NCBI RefSeq assembly: GCF_003515075.1 | Contig: NZ_QWLV01000001.1 | Span: 310,001-374,000 of the forward strand | From: Sphingomonas gilva | Lineage (GTDB): Bacteria > Pseudomonadota > Alphaproteobacteria > Sphingomonadales > Sphingomonadaceae | Length of the DNA: 64,000 bases | Direction: 5' to 3' | In this document: one piece after another, positions 50,664-59,800 of the stretch | Position numbering within the stretch: position 1 is the stretch's first letter | Layout of the letters: each line of letters starts with the position of its first letter | The notes under the pieces: generated by a model | Seen by the model: only the letters and a program-made list of their open reading frames with translations | Told to the model about the DNA's origin: nothing | Database searches by the model: none | Made by a program: the position numbers and the translations under genes

Positions 50664-52019
50664 TCAGCCGAGCGAGACGCCCAGGAAGCCGGGGACTGGG
50701 CCGTTCCAGCCCTCGTCCGGTCCGTCGTCGTCGCGCGGCGGTTCGCGGCGACGGGGTTCGGCGGGCTTGCGATCGGTCCGCGTGGGCGCCTCTGCGCGGG
50801 GGGCGTCTTCGCGCGGCGCGCGTTCGCGGCGGGCGCGGGGCTTGCGTCCGGCGGGGGCGTCGTCGTCCGCCTCGTCGGCGGCGCGGGGCGCGGGCTTCGC
50901 CTTGGGATCGAAGGTGAAGCGCTCGATCCTGTGGCCGGTCAGCTTCTCGATATTGGCGATGTTCTCGGCGTCCTCGTCGGTCGCGAGGGTGTAGGCGGTG
51001 CCCGTCGCGCCCGCGCGGCCGGTGCGGCCGATGCGGTGGACGTAATCGTCCGGGTGCCAGGGCGCGTCGAAATTGAACACATGGCTGACGCCCTTGATGT
51101 CCAGCCCGCGCGCGGCGACGTCCGAGGCGACGAGGATGTTGACCGTGCCCGTCTTGAACAGGTCGAGCTCGGCGAGGCGGGCGGGCTGGTCCATGTCGCC
51201 GTGGATCTCGCCCGCGCGATAGCCCTCGCGCTTCAGCTGCTTGGCGAGCTCGCGCACCGTCGTCTTGCGGTTGCAGAAGATGATCGCGTTGGTCACCTCG
51301 TCGCGCGACAGCAGCATGCGCAGCGCCTCGCGCTTGTCGCGCGGGCCGACCTTGACCAGCATCTGCTTGATGTTGGTGTTGGCCGAAGCGGGACGTGCGA
51401 CCTCGATATTCTTCGGGTTGGTCAAGAACTTGTCGGCCAGCTTCTTGATCGGCGGCGGCATCGTCGCGCTGAACAGGAGAGTCTGGCGCTGCTTGGGCAG
51501 CTTGGTGCAGATCTCCTCGATATCGGGGATGAACCCCATGTCGAGCATCCGATCCGCCTCGTCGATGACGAGCAGCGAGCAGCCGTTGAGCAATATCTTG
51601 CCGCGGCCGAACAGGTCCATCAGCCGGCCCGGCGTCGCGATCAGCACGTCGACGCCCTTTTCCAAGGCCTTCTGCTGATCGGTCATCGACACGCCGCCGA
51701 TGAGCAGCGCCATCGAAAGCTTGTGGTACTTGCCGTATTTCTCGAAATTCTCGGCGACCTGGGCGGCGAGCTCGCGCGTCGGCTCCAGGATCAGGCTGCG
51801 CGGCATGCGCGCGCGGCTGCGGCCATGCGCGAGGATGTCGATCATCGGCAGCACGAACGACGCGGTCTTGCCGGTGCCGGTCTGGGCGATGCCGATCAGA
51901 TCGCGCATCATCAGCACGCTGGGGATCGCGCTCGCCTGGATCGGGGTCGGCTCGGTATAGCCGGACTCGTTCACCGCGCGCAGCAATTCGTCTGACAGGC
52001 CGAGATCGGCAAAGCTCAT
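50664..52019 (-). CDS. rhlE: DEAD-box RNA helicase RhlE
   Basis: 451 residues. The DEAD-box motifs are in order: the Q motif near EPTPIQASAIP, AQTGTGKT, PTRELAAQV, VIDEADRMLDMGF, FSATMPP, then domain 2 with IIFCNRKTTV, VASDVAARGLDI and HRIGRTGRAG. Residues from about 378 are an Arg/Pro/Glu/Asp-rich disordered tail with repeated RRE and PRA units, typical of RhlE and useful for RNA contact. It unwinds RNA in ribosome assembly or decay. Confidence 0.95.
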   Translation of the reverse strand: MSFADLGLSDELLRAVNESGYTEPTPIQASAIPSVLMMRDLIGIAQTGTGKTASFVLPMIDILAHGRSRARMPRSLILEPTRELAAQVAENFEKYGKYHKLSMALLIGGVSMTDQQKALEKGVDVLIATPGRLMDLFGRGKILLNGCSLLVIDEADRMLDMGFIPDIEEICTKLPKQRQTLLFSATMPPPIKKLADKFLTNPKNIEVARPASANTNIKQMLVKVGPRDKREALRMLLSRDEVTNAIIFCNRKTTVRELAKQLKREGYRAGEIHGDMDQPARLAELDLFKTGTVNILVASDVAARGLDIKGVSHVFNFDAPWHPDDYVHRIGRTGRAGATGTAYTLATDEDAENIANIEKLTGHRIERFTFDPKAKPAPRAADEADDDAPAGRKPRARRERAPREDAPRAEAPTRTDRKPAEPRRREPPRDDDGPDEGWNGPVPGFLGVSLG

Positions 52020-52122
52020 GAAAAAGTCCGGGAAATAAGAGTTAGGCGATGGCGCACGCGCCCCGCCTGCAAGCGCGTGTGCGCTCGCGGATTATGCCGC
52101 AAAAGTCAAGGCGAGACGGGTT

Positions 52123-52605
52123 CTAGCGCCTGGGGACGAGGCGGCGGAAGCCCTCGATGCGGCACTCGCCGCCCGCGCGGCTGCGGATCACGTCGCGTTC
52201 GGCGCAGATCATCCCGTCGCTGGGCGACTTCAAGTAGAAGCCGGTGTAGAAATCGAGCGCGGGGCATTGATCGCCGAGCTGCGCGCGCAGCCGCTTGCCG
52301 CCGTTCAGCACCAGATCGACCGAATCGGCGCGGGTGATCGAGGCGGCCGAGAGCATCTTGACCGGCACGCAGCGCGGCGCGTCGCGCTCCACCCACACGA
52401 TCGGCGGCAGCGCCGGTGTCGGCGCGAGCGAGGTGCGCGCGACGGGCATCGCCGGCACGCGGACGATGACGCGCTGGCGCACGGTCACCTGGCCGACGAC
52501 GCGGCCGCCCTCCTGCGTCGCCTCGAGCTCCGACAACTCGACGATCAGGGGTGCGCTGGCCACGGGGGCGCCGGCGAGCGCCACGGTCAAAGCGATCAGG
52601 GTCAT
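52123..52605 (-). CDS. Exported hypothetical protein
   Basis: 160 residues from MTLIALTVAL with a signal peptide ending at VASAPL. The mature part has three Cys (RDAPRCVPVK, DQCPALDF, ECRIEGF) plus one in MICAERD, and a mainly beta pattern. I do not recognise a family. It is divergent from the FAD oxidase gene, with 97 bp between the starts. Confidence 0.65.
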   Translation of the reverse strand: MTLIALTVALAGAPVASAPLIVELSELEATQEGGRVVGQVTVRQRVIVRVPAMPVARTSLAPTPALPPIVWVERDAPRCVPVKMLSAASITRADSVDLVLNGGKRLRAQLGDQCPALDFYTGFYLKSPSDGMICAERDVIRSRAGGECRIEGFRRLVPRR

Positions 52606-52702
52606 GCGGGCCGCATCTTGGTCATGATGGCGATACTGGGCAAGACCGATTGAATGGCCGATGAATTGGCGCGGGCGCGGCCGGGCTGCTATCGCCCAGG
52701 GC

Positions 52703-54139
52703 ATGGACCGCGCCGCCCTGATCGCCGACCTTTCCGCGCGCTTCGGCCCGCGCGCCGTCATCACCGATCGCGCGCTGATCGCGCCGTGGCTGAGCGACTG
52801 GCGCGGCCGCTATCACGGCGCGGCAGACGCGATCCTGGCGCCCGCGACCGCGCGAGAAGCCGCGGCGATGGTCGCGGCGGCGCATGCCGCGGGCGTTGCG
52901 CTGGTGCCGCAGGGGGGCAACACCTCGATGGTCGGCGGCGCGACTCCGCCCGAGGACGGCAGCGCGCTGATCATCAGCACGCGGCGGATGACGAGCGTCC
53001 GCCACATCGCCGCCGATCACGCGGTGGCCGAGGCGGGGGTGGTGCTGCAGACCTTCCACGAGGCGGCGGCCGCACGCGGCCTGCGCTTTCCGCTGACGCT
53101 GGGCGCGAAGGGCAGCGCGACGCTGGGCGGGCTCGCCTCGACAAATGCCGGCGGCACGCAGGTGCTGCGCTTCGGCACGATGCGCTCGCTGGTGCTGGGG
53201 GTGGAGGCGGTGCTGCCCGACGGATCGATGATCGACACGATCGCGCCGCTCAGGAAGGACACGCGCGGCTATGACCTGCGCCACCTGCTGGTCGGCGCCG
53301 AGGGGACGCTGGGGCTGATCACCGCGCTGAGCCTGCGGCTGATTCCGGCGATCGGCGCGCGCACGGTCGCCTGGGCGGGCGTCGCCGGCCCGGCCGACGC
53401 GCTCGCCCTGCTGCGCCGGATGGAGGCCGGCGGCGGCGAGGCGATCGAGAGCTTCGAGATCATCCCCGGCGATTCGCTGGCGCTGGTGCTGGCGCATGTG
53501 CCGGGCGCCCGATCGCCGCTTGCCGGGACGCATCCCTGGCATGTGCTGATCGAGGCAGTTTCGGCCGATGCCGGCGATCCGCCGCAGGCGATGGTCGAAC
53601 GGCTGTTGTCGGAGGCGCTGGCGGCCGGGCTGATCGCCGATGCGGCGATCGCCAAGAGCGAGGCCGAGGCCGAGGCGTTCTGGCACCTGCGCGATTCGCT
53701 TTCGGCCGCCGAGCGGGCGGCGGGGCCGGCGGTGCAGCACGATATCGCGGTGCCGGTCGAGGCGATGCCGGCCTTCATGGTCGACGCGGCGCGCGCGGCG
53801 GAGGCGCGTTTCCCGGGCACGCATGCGACCGCCTTCGGCCATCTCGGCGACGGCAACGTCCATTTCCACGTCCGCGCCGCGCCCGGCGCCGATGCGGCGG
53901 CGTTCCATGCGGGCCAGGCGGCGGAGATCACGCGCTTCGTCCATGACGCGGTGATCGCCGCAGGCGGCACGATCTCCGCCGAGCACGGCATCGGCCAGAT
54001 GAAGCTCGCCGAGCTCGCCCGCGTCGAGGCGCCGGCGCGGCTCAAGGCGCTGATCGCGATCAAGCGCGCGATCGATCCGCTCGGCCTGATGAATCCGGGC
54101 AAGCTCGTGCCGCTTGCGCCCGGCGATATCGGCCCATAA
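52703..54139 (+). CDS. FAD-binding 2-hydroxyacid dehydrogenase (GlcD/D2HGDH type)
   Basis: 478 residues from MDRAALIADL. The N-terminal PCMH-type FAD domain has PQGGNTSMVGGATP and LRHLLVGAEGTLGLIT. The C-terminal oxidase domain ends with FGHLGDGNVHFHV, whose His residues bind the metal, and ISAEHGIGQMKLAEL. Relatives oxidise D-lactate, D-2-hydroxyglutarate or glycolate and pass electrons to a carrier. The particular 2-hydroxyacid is unknown. The open frame extends 14 codons upstream. Confidence 0.93.
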   Translation: MDRAALIADLSARFGPRAVITDRALIAPWLSDWRGRYHGAADAILAPATAREAAAMVAAAHAAGVALVPQGGNTSMVGGATPPEDGSALIISTRRMTSVRHIAADHAVAEAGVVLQTFHEAAAARGLRFPLTLGAKGSATLGGLASTNAGGTQVLRFGTMRSLVLGVEAVLPDGSMIDTIAPLRKDTRGYDLRHLLVGAEGTLGLITALSLRLIPAIGARTVAWAGVAGPADALALLRRMEAGGGEAIESFEIIPGDSLALVLAHVPGARSPLAGTHPWHVLIEAVSADAGDPPQAMVERLLSEALAAGLIADAAIAKSEAEAEAFWHLRDSLSAAERAAGPAVQHDIAVPVEAMPAFMVDAARAAEARFPGTHATAFGHLGDGNVHFHVRAAPGADAAAFHAGQAAEITRFVHDAVIAAGGTISAEHGIGQMKLAELARVEAPARLKALIAIKRAIDPLGLMNPGKLVPLAPGDIGP

Positions 54140-54208
54140 AAGCCGCAGCACTTGATCACGGGGCGTCACGCGCCGCCCGTGACCATTTCCAGGCAGGAGA
54201 GTTTCCCG

Positions 54209-54988
54209 ATGGCGAGCGCGCCGCAGTCCAATTCGCTTCCGATCTTCTACAATAATCTCGAGCCGCTTTCGAGCCAGGCCCACGCCAAGTTCAAGGCGCG
54301 CATGGTCGACAAGGCGCCGTTCCTGACGAGCAACCACGCGGTGCCGCTGACGGTGGACGAGTTCGCCATGGCGCAGCGCCATTTCCCGATCGTCTTCTCC
54401 TCGGGCGCCGATTCGGTGCCGCTGGCGCTGATGGGGCTGAACGAGGGCGTCAACGTGTTCGTCGACGACGAGGGCAAGCTGATCGATCCGGTCTATGTCC
54501 CCGCCTATATCCGCCGCTATCCCTTCCTGCTCGCCAAGCTCCGCCCCGACAGCGACGAGCTGTCGCTGTGCTTCGACCCGACCGCCGACGCGATCGGCGA
54601 GTTCGAGGAGGGGCAGGCGCTGTTCGAGGACGGCCAGCCCAGCGCCGCGACGCAGGAGATCCTGAAGTTCGCCGAGCAGTTCGAGCAGGCCGGCCAGCGC
54701 ACCGGGCAGTTCATGAAGGAGCTGAGCGAATCGGGCCTGCTGATCGACGGCGAGGTCGCGATCCAGCCCAACGATTCGGACAAGCCGTTCGTCTATCGCG
54801 GCTTCAAGATGGTGTCCGAGGAGAAGCTGCGCGAGACGCGCGGCGACCAGCTGCGCAAATGGTCGCAGTCGGGCATGCTCGCGCTGATCTATGCGCACAT
54901 GTTCTCGCTGGGCCTGATGCGCGAGATCTTCGCGCGGCAGATGCAGCTGGGCAAGATGCCGCAGCCGGTGATGCCCGCGATCAATTGA
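54209..54988 (+). CDS. SapC family protein
   Basis: 259 residues from MASAPQSNSL with GGCAGGAGA upstream. The SapC pattern is visible from NNLEPLSSQAHAKFK and LTVDEFAMAQRHFPIVF through GEFEEGQALFEDGQPS to YRGFKMVSEEKLRE. SapC was named in Campylobacter beside the S-layer gene, but its role in alphaproteobacteria is unknown; many sit near TonB receptor genes. No signal peptide is present. Confidence 0.92.
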   Translation: MASAPQSNSLPIFYNNLEPLSSQAHAKFKARMVDKAPFLTSNHAVPLTVDEFAMAQRHFPIVFSSGADSVPLALMGLNEGVNVFVDDEGKLIDPVYVPAYIRRYPFLLAKLRPDSDELSLCFDPTADAIGEFEEGQALFEDGQPSAATQEILKFAEQFEQAGQRTGQFMKELSESGLLIDGEVAIQPNDSDKPFVYRGFKMVSEEKLRETRGDQLRKWSQSGMLALIYAHMFSLGLMREIFARQMQLGKMPQPVMPAIN

Positions 54989-55109
54989 GCCTGTCGAAGG
55001 GGCCGGGGCGACGGGATTGGGGGTCGTAGTCCCTGACCTTCGGCGGCGATTCGTTGCTGGAGTGCGCCAGGGCGAATTCCCTTCGCGAAAACAGGCGTTT
55101 GGCTGCCTC

Positions 55110-55138
55110 TTGTAGCGCCTGCCAACGCCCCCTATATT
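55110..55138 (+). promoter_or_regulatory. Promoter of the predicted sRNA
   Basis: TTGTAG (-35) at 55110-55115 and TATATT (-10) at 55133-55138 are separated by exactly 17 bp. The predicted start is near 55145. Confidence 0.7.
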
Positions 55139-55144
55139 GGTGTC

Positions 55145-55253
55145 GTACGGCTCCGTGTCCCCCCTTTCGCGGGGTCGTATGATGCGCCTTCGGGCGTATC
55201 TCCTCCCTGAACCTTGGCCACCCCGTGTGCGTGCATACGGGGTGGTTTTTTAT
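55145..55253 (+). ncRNA. Candidate small RNA with anti-Shine-Dalgarno motif
   Basis: About 109 nt run from a good promoter to a rho-independent terminator (CCACCCCGT and ACGGGGTGG, 9 bp, then TTTTTTATT, at 55218-55253). A hairpin ATGCGCC, TTC, GGGCGTAT precedes a single-stranded CTCCTCCCTGAACCTTGG. CUCCUCCCU can pair with ribosome binding sites, as in several alphaproteobacterial sRNA families. No ORF of note is inside. The identity of the family is not established. Confidence 0.7.
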
Positions 55254-56098
55254 TCGGCGGCGATCGCCTGAGGCAGCGCCTCGTCGGTCAGGTCGGCGAC
55301 GATCGCGCGGAGCAGCCGCACGGTGGCGTCGAAGCCGGGCCCCGGCCGGTCGAGCGCGGCGTCGAGGTAGAGCGATCGGTCGATCTCGAGTTGCAGGGCA
55401 TGGACATTGCACTGCTGGCAGCCGTGCCGATCGAGCGTGTGCCCGCCCGGATAAGGGGCGTTGGCCGCGACGGTGAGGCCCGCCGCCCGCGCGCTCGCCT
55501 CGACCCGCGCCGACAGCCGCGCCGCGGCGGAGCGGCCGAATCTATCGCCGACGACGACCTGCGCGGCTCCGCGCCCGAGCGGCGGCATCGAATGGATGTC
55601 GAGCAGGATGGCGATGCCGAAGCGCCGATGCGCGGCGGCGAGCGCGCCGGCGATGGCGGCGTGGAAGGGGCGGTGATCGCGGCGGATGCGCTGCTCGACA
55701 TCCTCAGCCTCCAGCCGCCGCGCCCAGATGTCACCGGTCGGGCCGGTGCGGCGCGGGATCAGGCCGAGGCCGCTCCTGACCTTGGCCGAGGACGACGGCG
55801 CGAGGCCGGGCTTCGCCCCCCGGTCGAGCAGCGGGTCGCGTTCGTTCTCGCCGCGGTTGAGATCGATCCAGGCGCGCGCATGCCTCGCGACGACGGTCCA
55901 TTCGGATGCCCGCGCGGCGAGCGCCAGCGAATCGGCATGGCGATCCTCCAGCAGCAGCAGCCGATCGACCGGAACGCGCAGATTGGCCCGCATCGCCAGC
56001 GGATAGTCGCGGCCGGCATGGGGCACGGCGAGAATCACCGGCGACGCCGGATCGGGTCCGCCGAATATGTCGAAGGAAGGGGGCGGATCGGCCGGCAT
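55250..56098 (-). CDS. N-formylglutamate amidohydrolase
   Basis: 282 residues. The family motifs are AVPHAGRDYP with the metal His, a DLNRGENERDP core, LDIHSMPP, and GHTLDRHGCQQCNVHALQLEIDRSLYLD-like C-terminal residues (His and Glu). It hydrolyses N-formylglutamate, the last step of one histidine-degradation route. The gene beside cpdR is a conserved arrangement in alphaproteobacteria. Its stop overlaps the sRNA terminator run on the other strand. Confidence 0.93.
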   Translation of the reverse strand: MPADPPPSFDIFGGPDPASPVILAVPHAGRDYPLAMRANLRVPVDRLLLLEDRHADSLALAARASEWTVVARHARAWIDLNRGENERDPLLDRGAKPGLAPSSSAKVRSGLGLIPRRTGPTGDIWARRLEAEDVEQRIRRDHRPFHAAIAGALAAAHRRFGIAILLDIHSMPPLGRGAAQVVVGDRFGRSAAARLSARVEASARAAGLTVAANAPYPGGHTLDRHGCQQCNVHALQLEIDRSLYLDAALDRPGPGFDATVRLLRAIVADLTDEALPQAIAAE

Positions 56099-56202
56099 CG
56101 GGAGCGATGGTAGTGGGCCGGGGCGTTCGCCGCAAACGCGCGCGCCCTAGAAAATGTTAAGGGGTTGGCGCATAGTGGGCGGGTGTTGAGCAAGGGGTGG
56201 CG

Positions 56203-56574
56203 ATGATCCGGATTCTGCTGGCCGAGGACGATTCGGCGATGCGCGAATATCTCGCGCGCGCGCTCGAGCGCTCGGGCTATCAGGTCAGCTCGGTCGGCTG
56301 CGGCACCGAGGCGATTCCGCTGCTCGAGGCCGAGCGATTCGACCTGCTGCTGACCGACATCGTCATGCCCGAGATGGACGGGATCGAGCTCGCCCAGCGC
56401 GCCGCCCAGATGGCGCCGGAGATGCAGGTGATGTTCATCACCGGCTTCGCGGCGGTGACGCTGAAGGCGGGGAAGGCGATGCCCGCCGCCAAGGTGCTGT
56501 CCAAGCCGTTCCACCTGCGCGATCTGGTGCTGGAGGTCGATCGCATGTTCGGGCGGATGAGCGCTTCGCTCTAG
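56203..56574 (+). CDS. cpdR: CpdR-like single-domain response regulator
   Basis: 123 residues from the ATG at 56203 with AAGGGG upstream; a GTG two codons earlier is in frame. It is a receiver domain alone: EDD acidic pocket at 8-10, phospho-acceptor Asp52 in LLTDIVMPEMDG, the Thr/Ala switch in FITGFAAV and Lys in LSKPF. In Caulobacter unphosphorylated CpdR places ClpXP at the pole and controls CtrA turnover. It is divergent from the amidohydrolase gene. Confidence 0.9.
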   Translation: MIRILLAEDDSAMREYLARALERSGYQVSSVGCGTEAIPLLEAERFDLLLTDIVMPEMDGIELAQRAAQMAPEMQVMFITGFAAVTLKAGKAMPAAKVLSKPFHLRDLVLEVDRMFGRMSASL

Positions 56575-56622
56575 GGGCTTGCGCCCGTCCTGCTCTGCGG
56601 GTAACGACCCGCTTCCTCGTGT

Positions 56623-56697
56623 GGGCGTGTAGCTCAGTGGTAGAGCACTGTGTTGACATCGCAGGGGTCGCAAGTTCAATCCTTGCCACGCCCACCA
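56623..56697 (+). tRNA. tRNA-Val (GAC)
   Basis: 75 nt with acceptor GGGCGTG paired to CACGCCC, an encoded ACCA end, D arm AGCTCAGTGGTAGAGC and T arm AAGTTCAATCC. The loop TTGACAT gives anticodon GAC, reading GTC and GTT valine codons. Confidence 0.95.
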
Positions 56698-56701
56698 TTC
56701 A

Positions 56702-56739
56702 AAAACCCGCCAAGGCGTTCGCCGCGGCGGGTTTTTTAT
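56702..56739 (+). terminator. Terminator after tRNA-Val
   Basis: AAAACCCGCC pairs with GGCGGGTTTT, followed by TTATT, just 5 bp after the tRNA end. Confidence 0.85.
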
Positions 56740-56833
56740 TGTCCAAAATGCGAGAACCCCCGCCAGCCGGCGGCTGGCGGGGGCACCCGGATCGCATGCC
56801 GCCAGGGGAGGCTGGCGACGCGCGATACGCGGA

Positions 56834-59800
56834 TCAGAAGCGGATGCGCAGCCCCGCGCGCCCGCCGGCGCCCTCGATCGGCAGGCGTCCGGCGTCGTCG
56901 TCGTTGAACGACCGGATATAGCTGCCCTCGATGAAGCCGGAGACACCATTGGCCTGGCCGACCGACAGGCCCAGCAGCGCCTCGCCGTAATCGTCGGGAC
57001 GCCCGTTGACATAGGTCAGCGTCTGGCCGCCGCTCCTGAAGGTCACGCCGTCCTCGCCCTGGAACTCGTGGACATAGTTGCCGCCGAGATAGAAGGCCGC
57101 CTTCGAGCCGAACATGTCGAGCTGACCGCCGATGCGGGCGCCGGCGCGGCCGCGCAGCCCGTCGTCCTCCTCGAAGGACACGTCGGTGCCGAACACGCCG
57201 AAATCGTCGAAATCGGTCTTCACATAGGAGATGCTCGCGGCGGGCTCTACGAAGAAGCTGTCGCTGCCAAAGCGGATTCCCGCCTCCGCACGCCCGCCAT
57301 AGGCGTCTCCTTCGAACGACTGGCTGAAGCCCGCGCTCGGGCTGTCGACGTCCGCCCAGTAATAGTCGTACTTGCCCAGGGCGTTGAAGAAGAAGTTCCC
57401 CGAGCTGTAGCTGGCGTAGACGCCGGCGTTGGCGGCATCGAAGGTCACCCGATCGGCCGTGCCCGCGAAGTTCAGCGACGAGTTGATATAGCCGCCGGTG
57501 ACGCCGAAGGCGAAGCCGCCCTGCTCACCCGATCCGCCGCCGATATCGAAGCCGAGCTGGCCACCGAAATAATCCTGCTCGAACCCGGTATCGGTGATGC
57601 GGCTCTGGCCGAAGGTGTCGAAGTCCCGGCCGCCCTGGCGCGTCTCGACCGATCCGTGGATCTGCATCCACAGCCTGGGCGAGGTCTCCCCGCCGCCATA
57701 GGCCCAGAGCGCATCGCGCCGCGCGCGAAGCTGGCCGGAGACGACGTCCGCCGATTTGAGCCACAGGTTGCGCGCGCCCTCGACATAGTTGAGCGTGCGG
57801 AACGCCGCGTCGCTGGGCCCGCCGGCCAGGCGGAAGCTGAAATCGTCCGGATTGTAGATCACCTCGTACCGGACGAAGCCCTGATCGAGGAAGCCGTTCT
57901 GCAGATCGAACGCATCCGCGTTGGACGCCGCGCCCGCCTGGACCAGGATGACATTGCCCGGATCGAACTGCGCTTGGCTGCCCGACAGCTGGGTCAGCAG
58001 GATGTCGGTGTTCCCCGACGCCGCGCCGCCCAGGATGAGGCGATCGTTGGTGCTGGTCGATCCGAACTGGGCGTCGAGACCCAGGCGGCTGTCGCCCGAT
58101 CCGGCGAAGGCGCCTGGAAGCGTCAGCGTGTCGCCGGTCCGGCCGTTGCGCATGTCGATCAGGCCGCCGGTGTTGTTGAACGTCTCCAGCCCGGTGAAGG
58201 TGGGGGAGACCGCGGCGCTCGCGCCGCTGCCGACCAGCACCGTGCCGCTGTTGTTGAACACGTCCGTCCCTGCGCCGAAGTCCGGGTTGACCCCGACGAC
58301 GAAGCTGCCGCTGTTGTTCACCGTGTCGGCCCCGCCGGTCAGCAGGATGTCCGAGGTCAGGCTGCCGCTGTTGTTGACCGTGATCGGTCCGCCAAGCGCG
58401 AGGACGGCGAAGCCGCCCGCATTGTCGGCGATCGTCCCGGCGTTGGTCAGCGTGCTCCCGTTGACCGACATGAGCGTGATCGAGTTGCCGTCCGAGGCCA
58501 TCACCGATCCGCCGCTGCCGATGGTGACGGCCGCATTGTCGCCGCCGTCGACGAACACCGCGTCGGCATCGCCGCCGGTGGCGCGCGCCGCGCCGTTGAT
58601 CGTGGCCGAGGCGTCGCCGGTGGCGGTGACCGCGACAGCGCGCGAGGCATCGCCCGAGGCGTTGACGTTGCGCACCGTGGCGCTGGCGTCGCCGTCGGTC
58701 GCGGTGACCGAAACCGCGTCGGCGACACCGCCGAACTCGGCGATGCCCGCCATGTCGATGGTGCCGGTCGATGTGACCGTGGCGTTCGCGCCGGACGCCA
58801 GGATGGCGGCGCGGCTGGTCGTCGTGTCGCCCGCATCGGCCGCGACGGTCGAGACGTTGTTCGCGGTCACCGTCACATCACCGGTGTCCGAGGTGGCGAT
58901 GATGCCGCCGCCGCCGCGACCGGTCGCGTTGACGCTGCCCGTGGTGGTGACCGAGACGTCGCCGACATCGGAAGTCGCAACCAGCGCCGCGCTCGCGTCG
59001 CCGGTGGTGGTGACGCCGGCGCCCGATACGGTGACATCGCCGCCGGTGGACGACGCGTCGACCCCGCTCGCCAGCGTCGCCGCGCTCGTCACGGTGCCGA
59101 AGCTCACGTCCGCGCCGCCCTCTCCGGCGATCGCGAGGATGCCGAAGCCGCCCGACCCGTTGGTCACGGCGATATCCGCCGCATCGATCGAGACCGAGCC
59201 GAGCGCCGCCTGCGCGTAGATGCCGTCCGAGCCAGCGCCCGAGACCGAAATCGGGCCGCTGGCGCTTACCGAGACATTGCCCGAGCCGCTCGAAGCGTCG
59301 ATCGCGGTGGCGTTGTCGCCGGTGGTGGTGACCGCGCCGGTGGCGACGGTCACGTCGCCCTCGCCGAAGGTCTGGGCGAACACGCCGCTCGCCGCGCCGC
59401 CTGCGGTCGAGATGTCGCCTGCGGTGACGTCGATCGTGCCGGTGCCGCCGGTGCGGGCGAAGATGCCGGTCGAGCTGGGAAGGAAGGGGAAGGACGGACC
59501 ATCGACGCCGGTTGTCGTCACATTGCCGACATCGATCGCGATGTTGGTGTCCGTCGCCTGATCGACGCGCACGCCGCCCGAGAGCGAGCCGGCGGCCGAG
59601 ATGTCGCCGAGCGTGATGTCGACATCGCCCGCGCTGGCGAACACGTCGACCGCATTGGCGTTGTCGCCTTCGGTCGAGACGTTGCCGCCGCCGGTGATCG
59701 TCACCCCATCGGTGGCGGTTACGTCGATGCCGGTCGCGTTGTCGCCGGTGGTGGTGACGTCGCCGGTCACTTCGACCATCGCCGCCTCGGTGGCGGTGAC

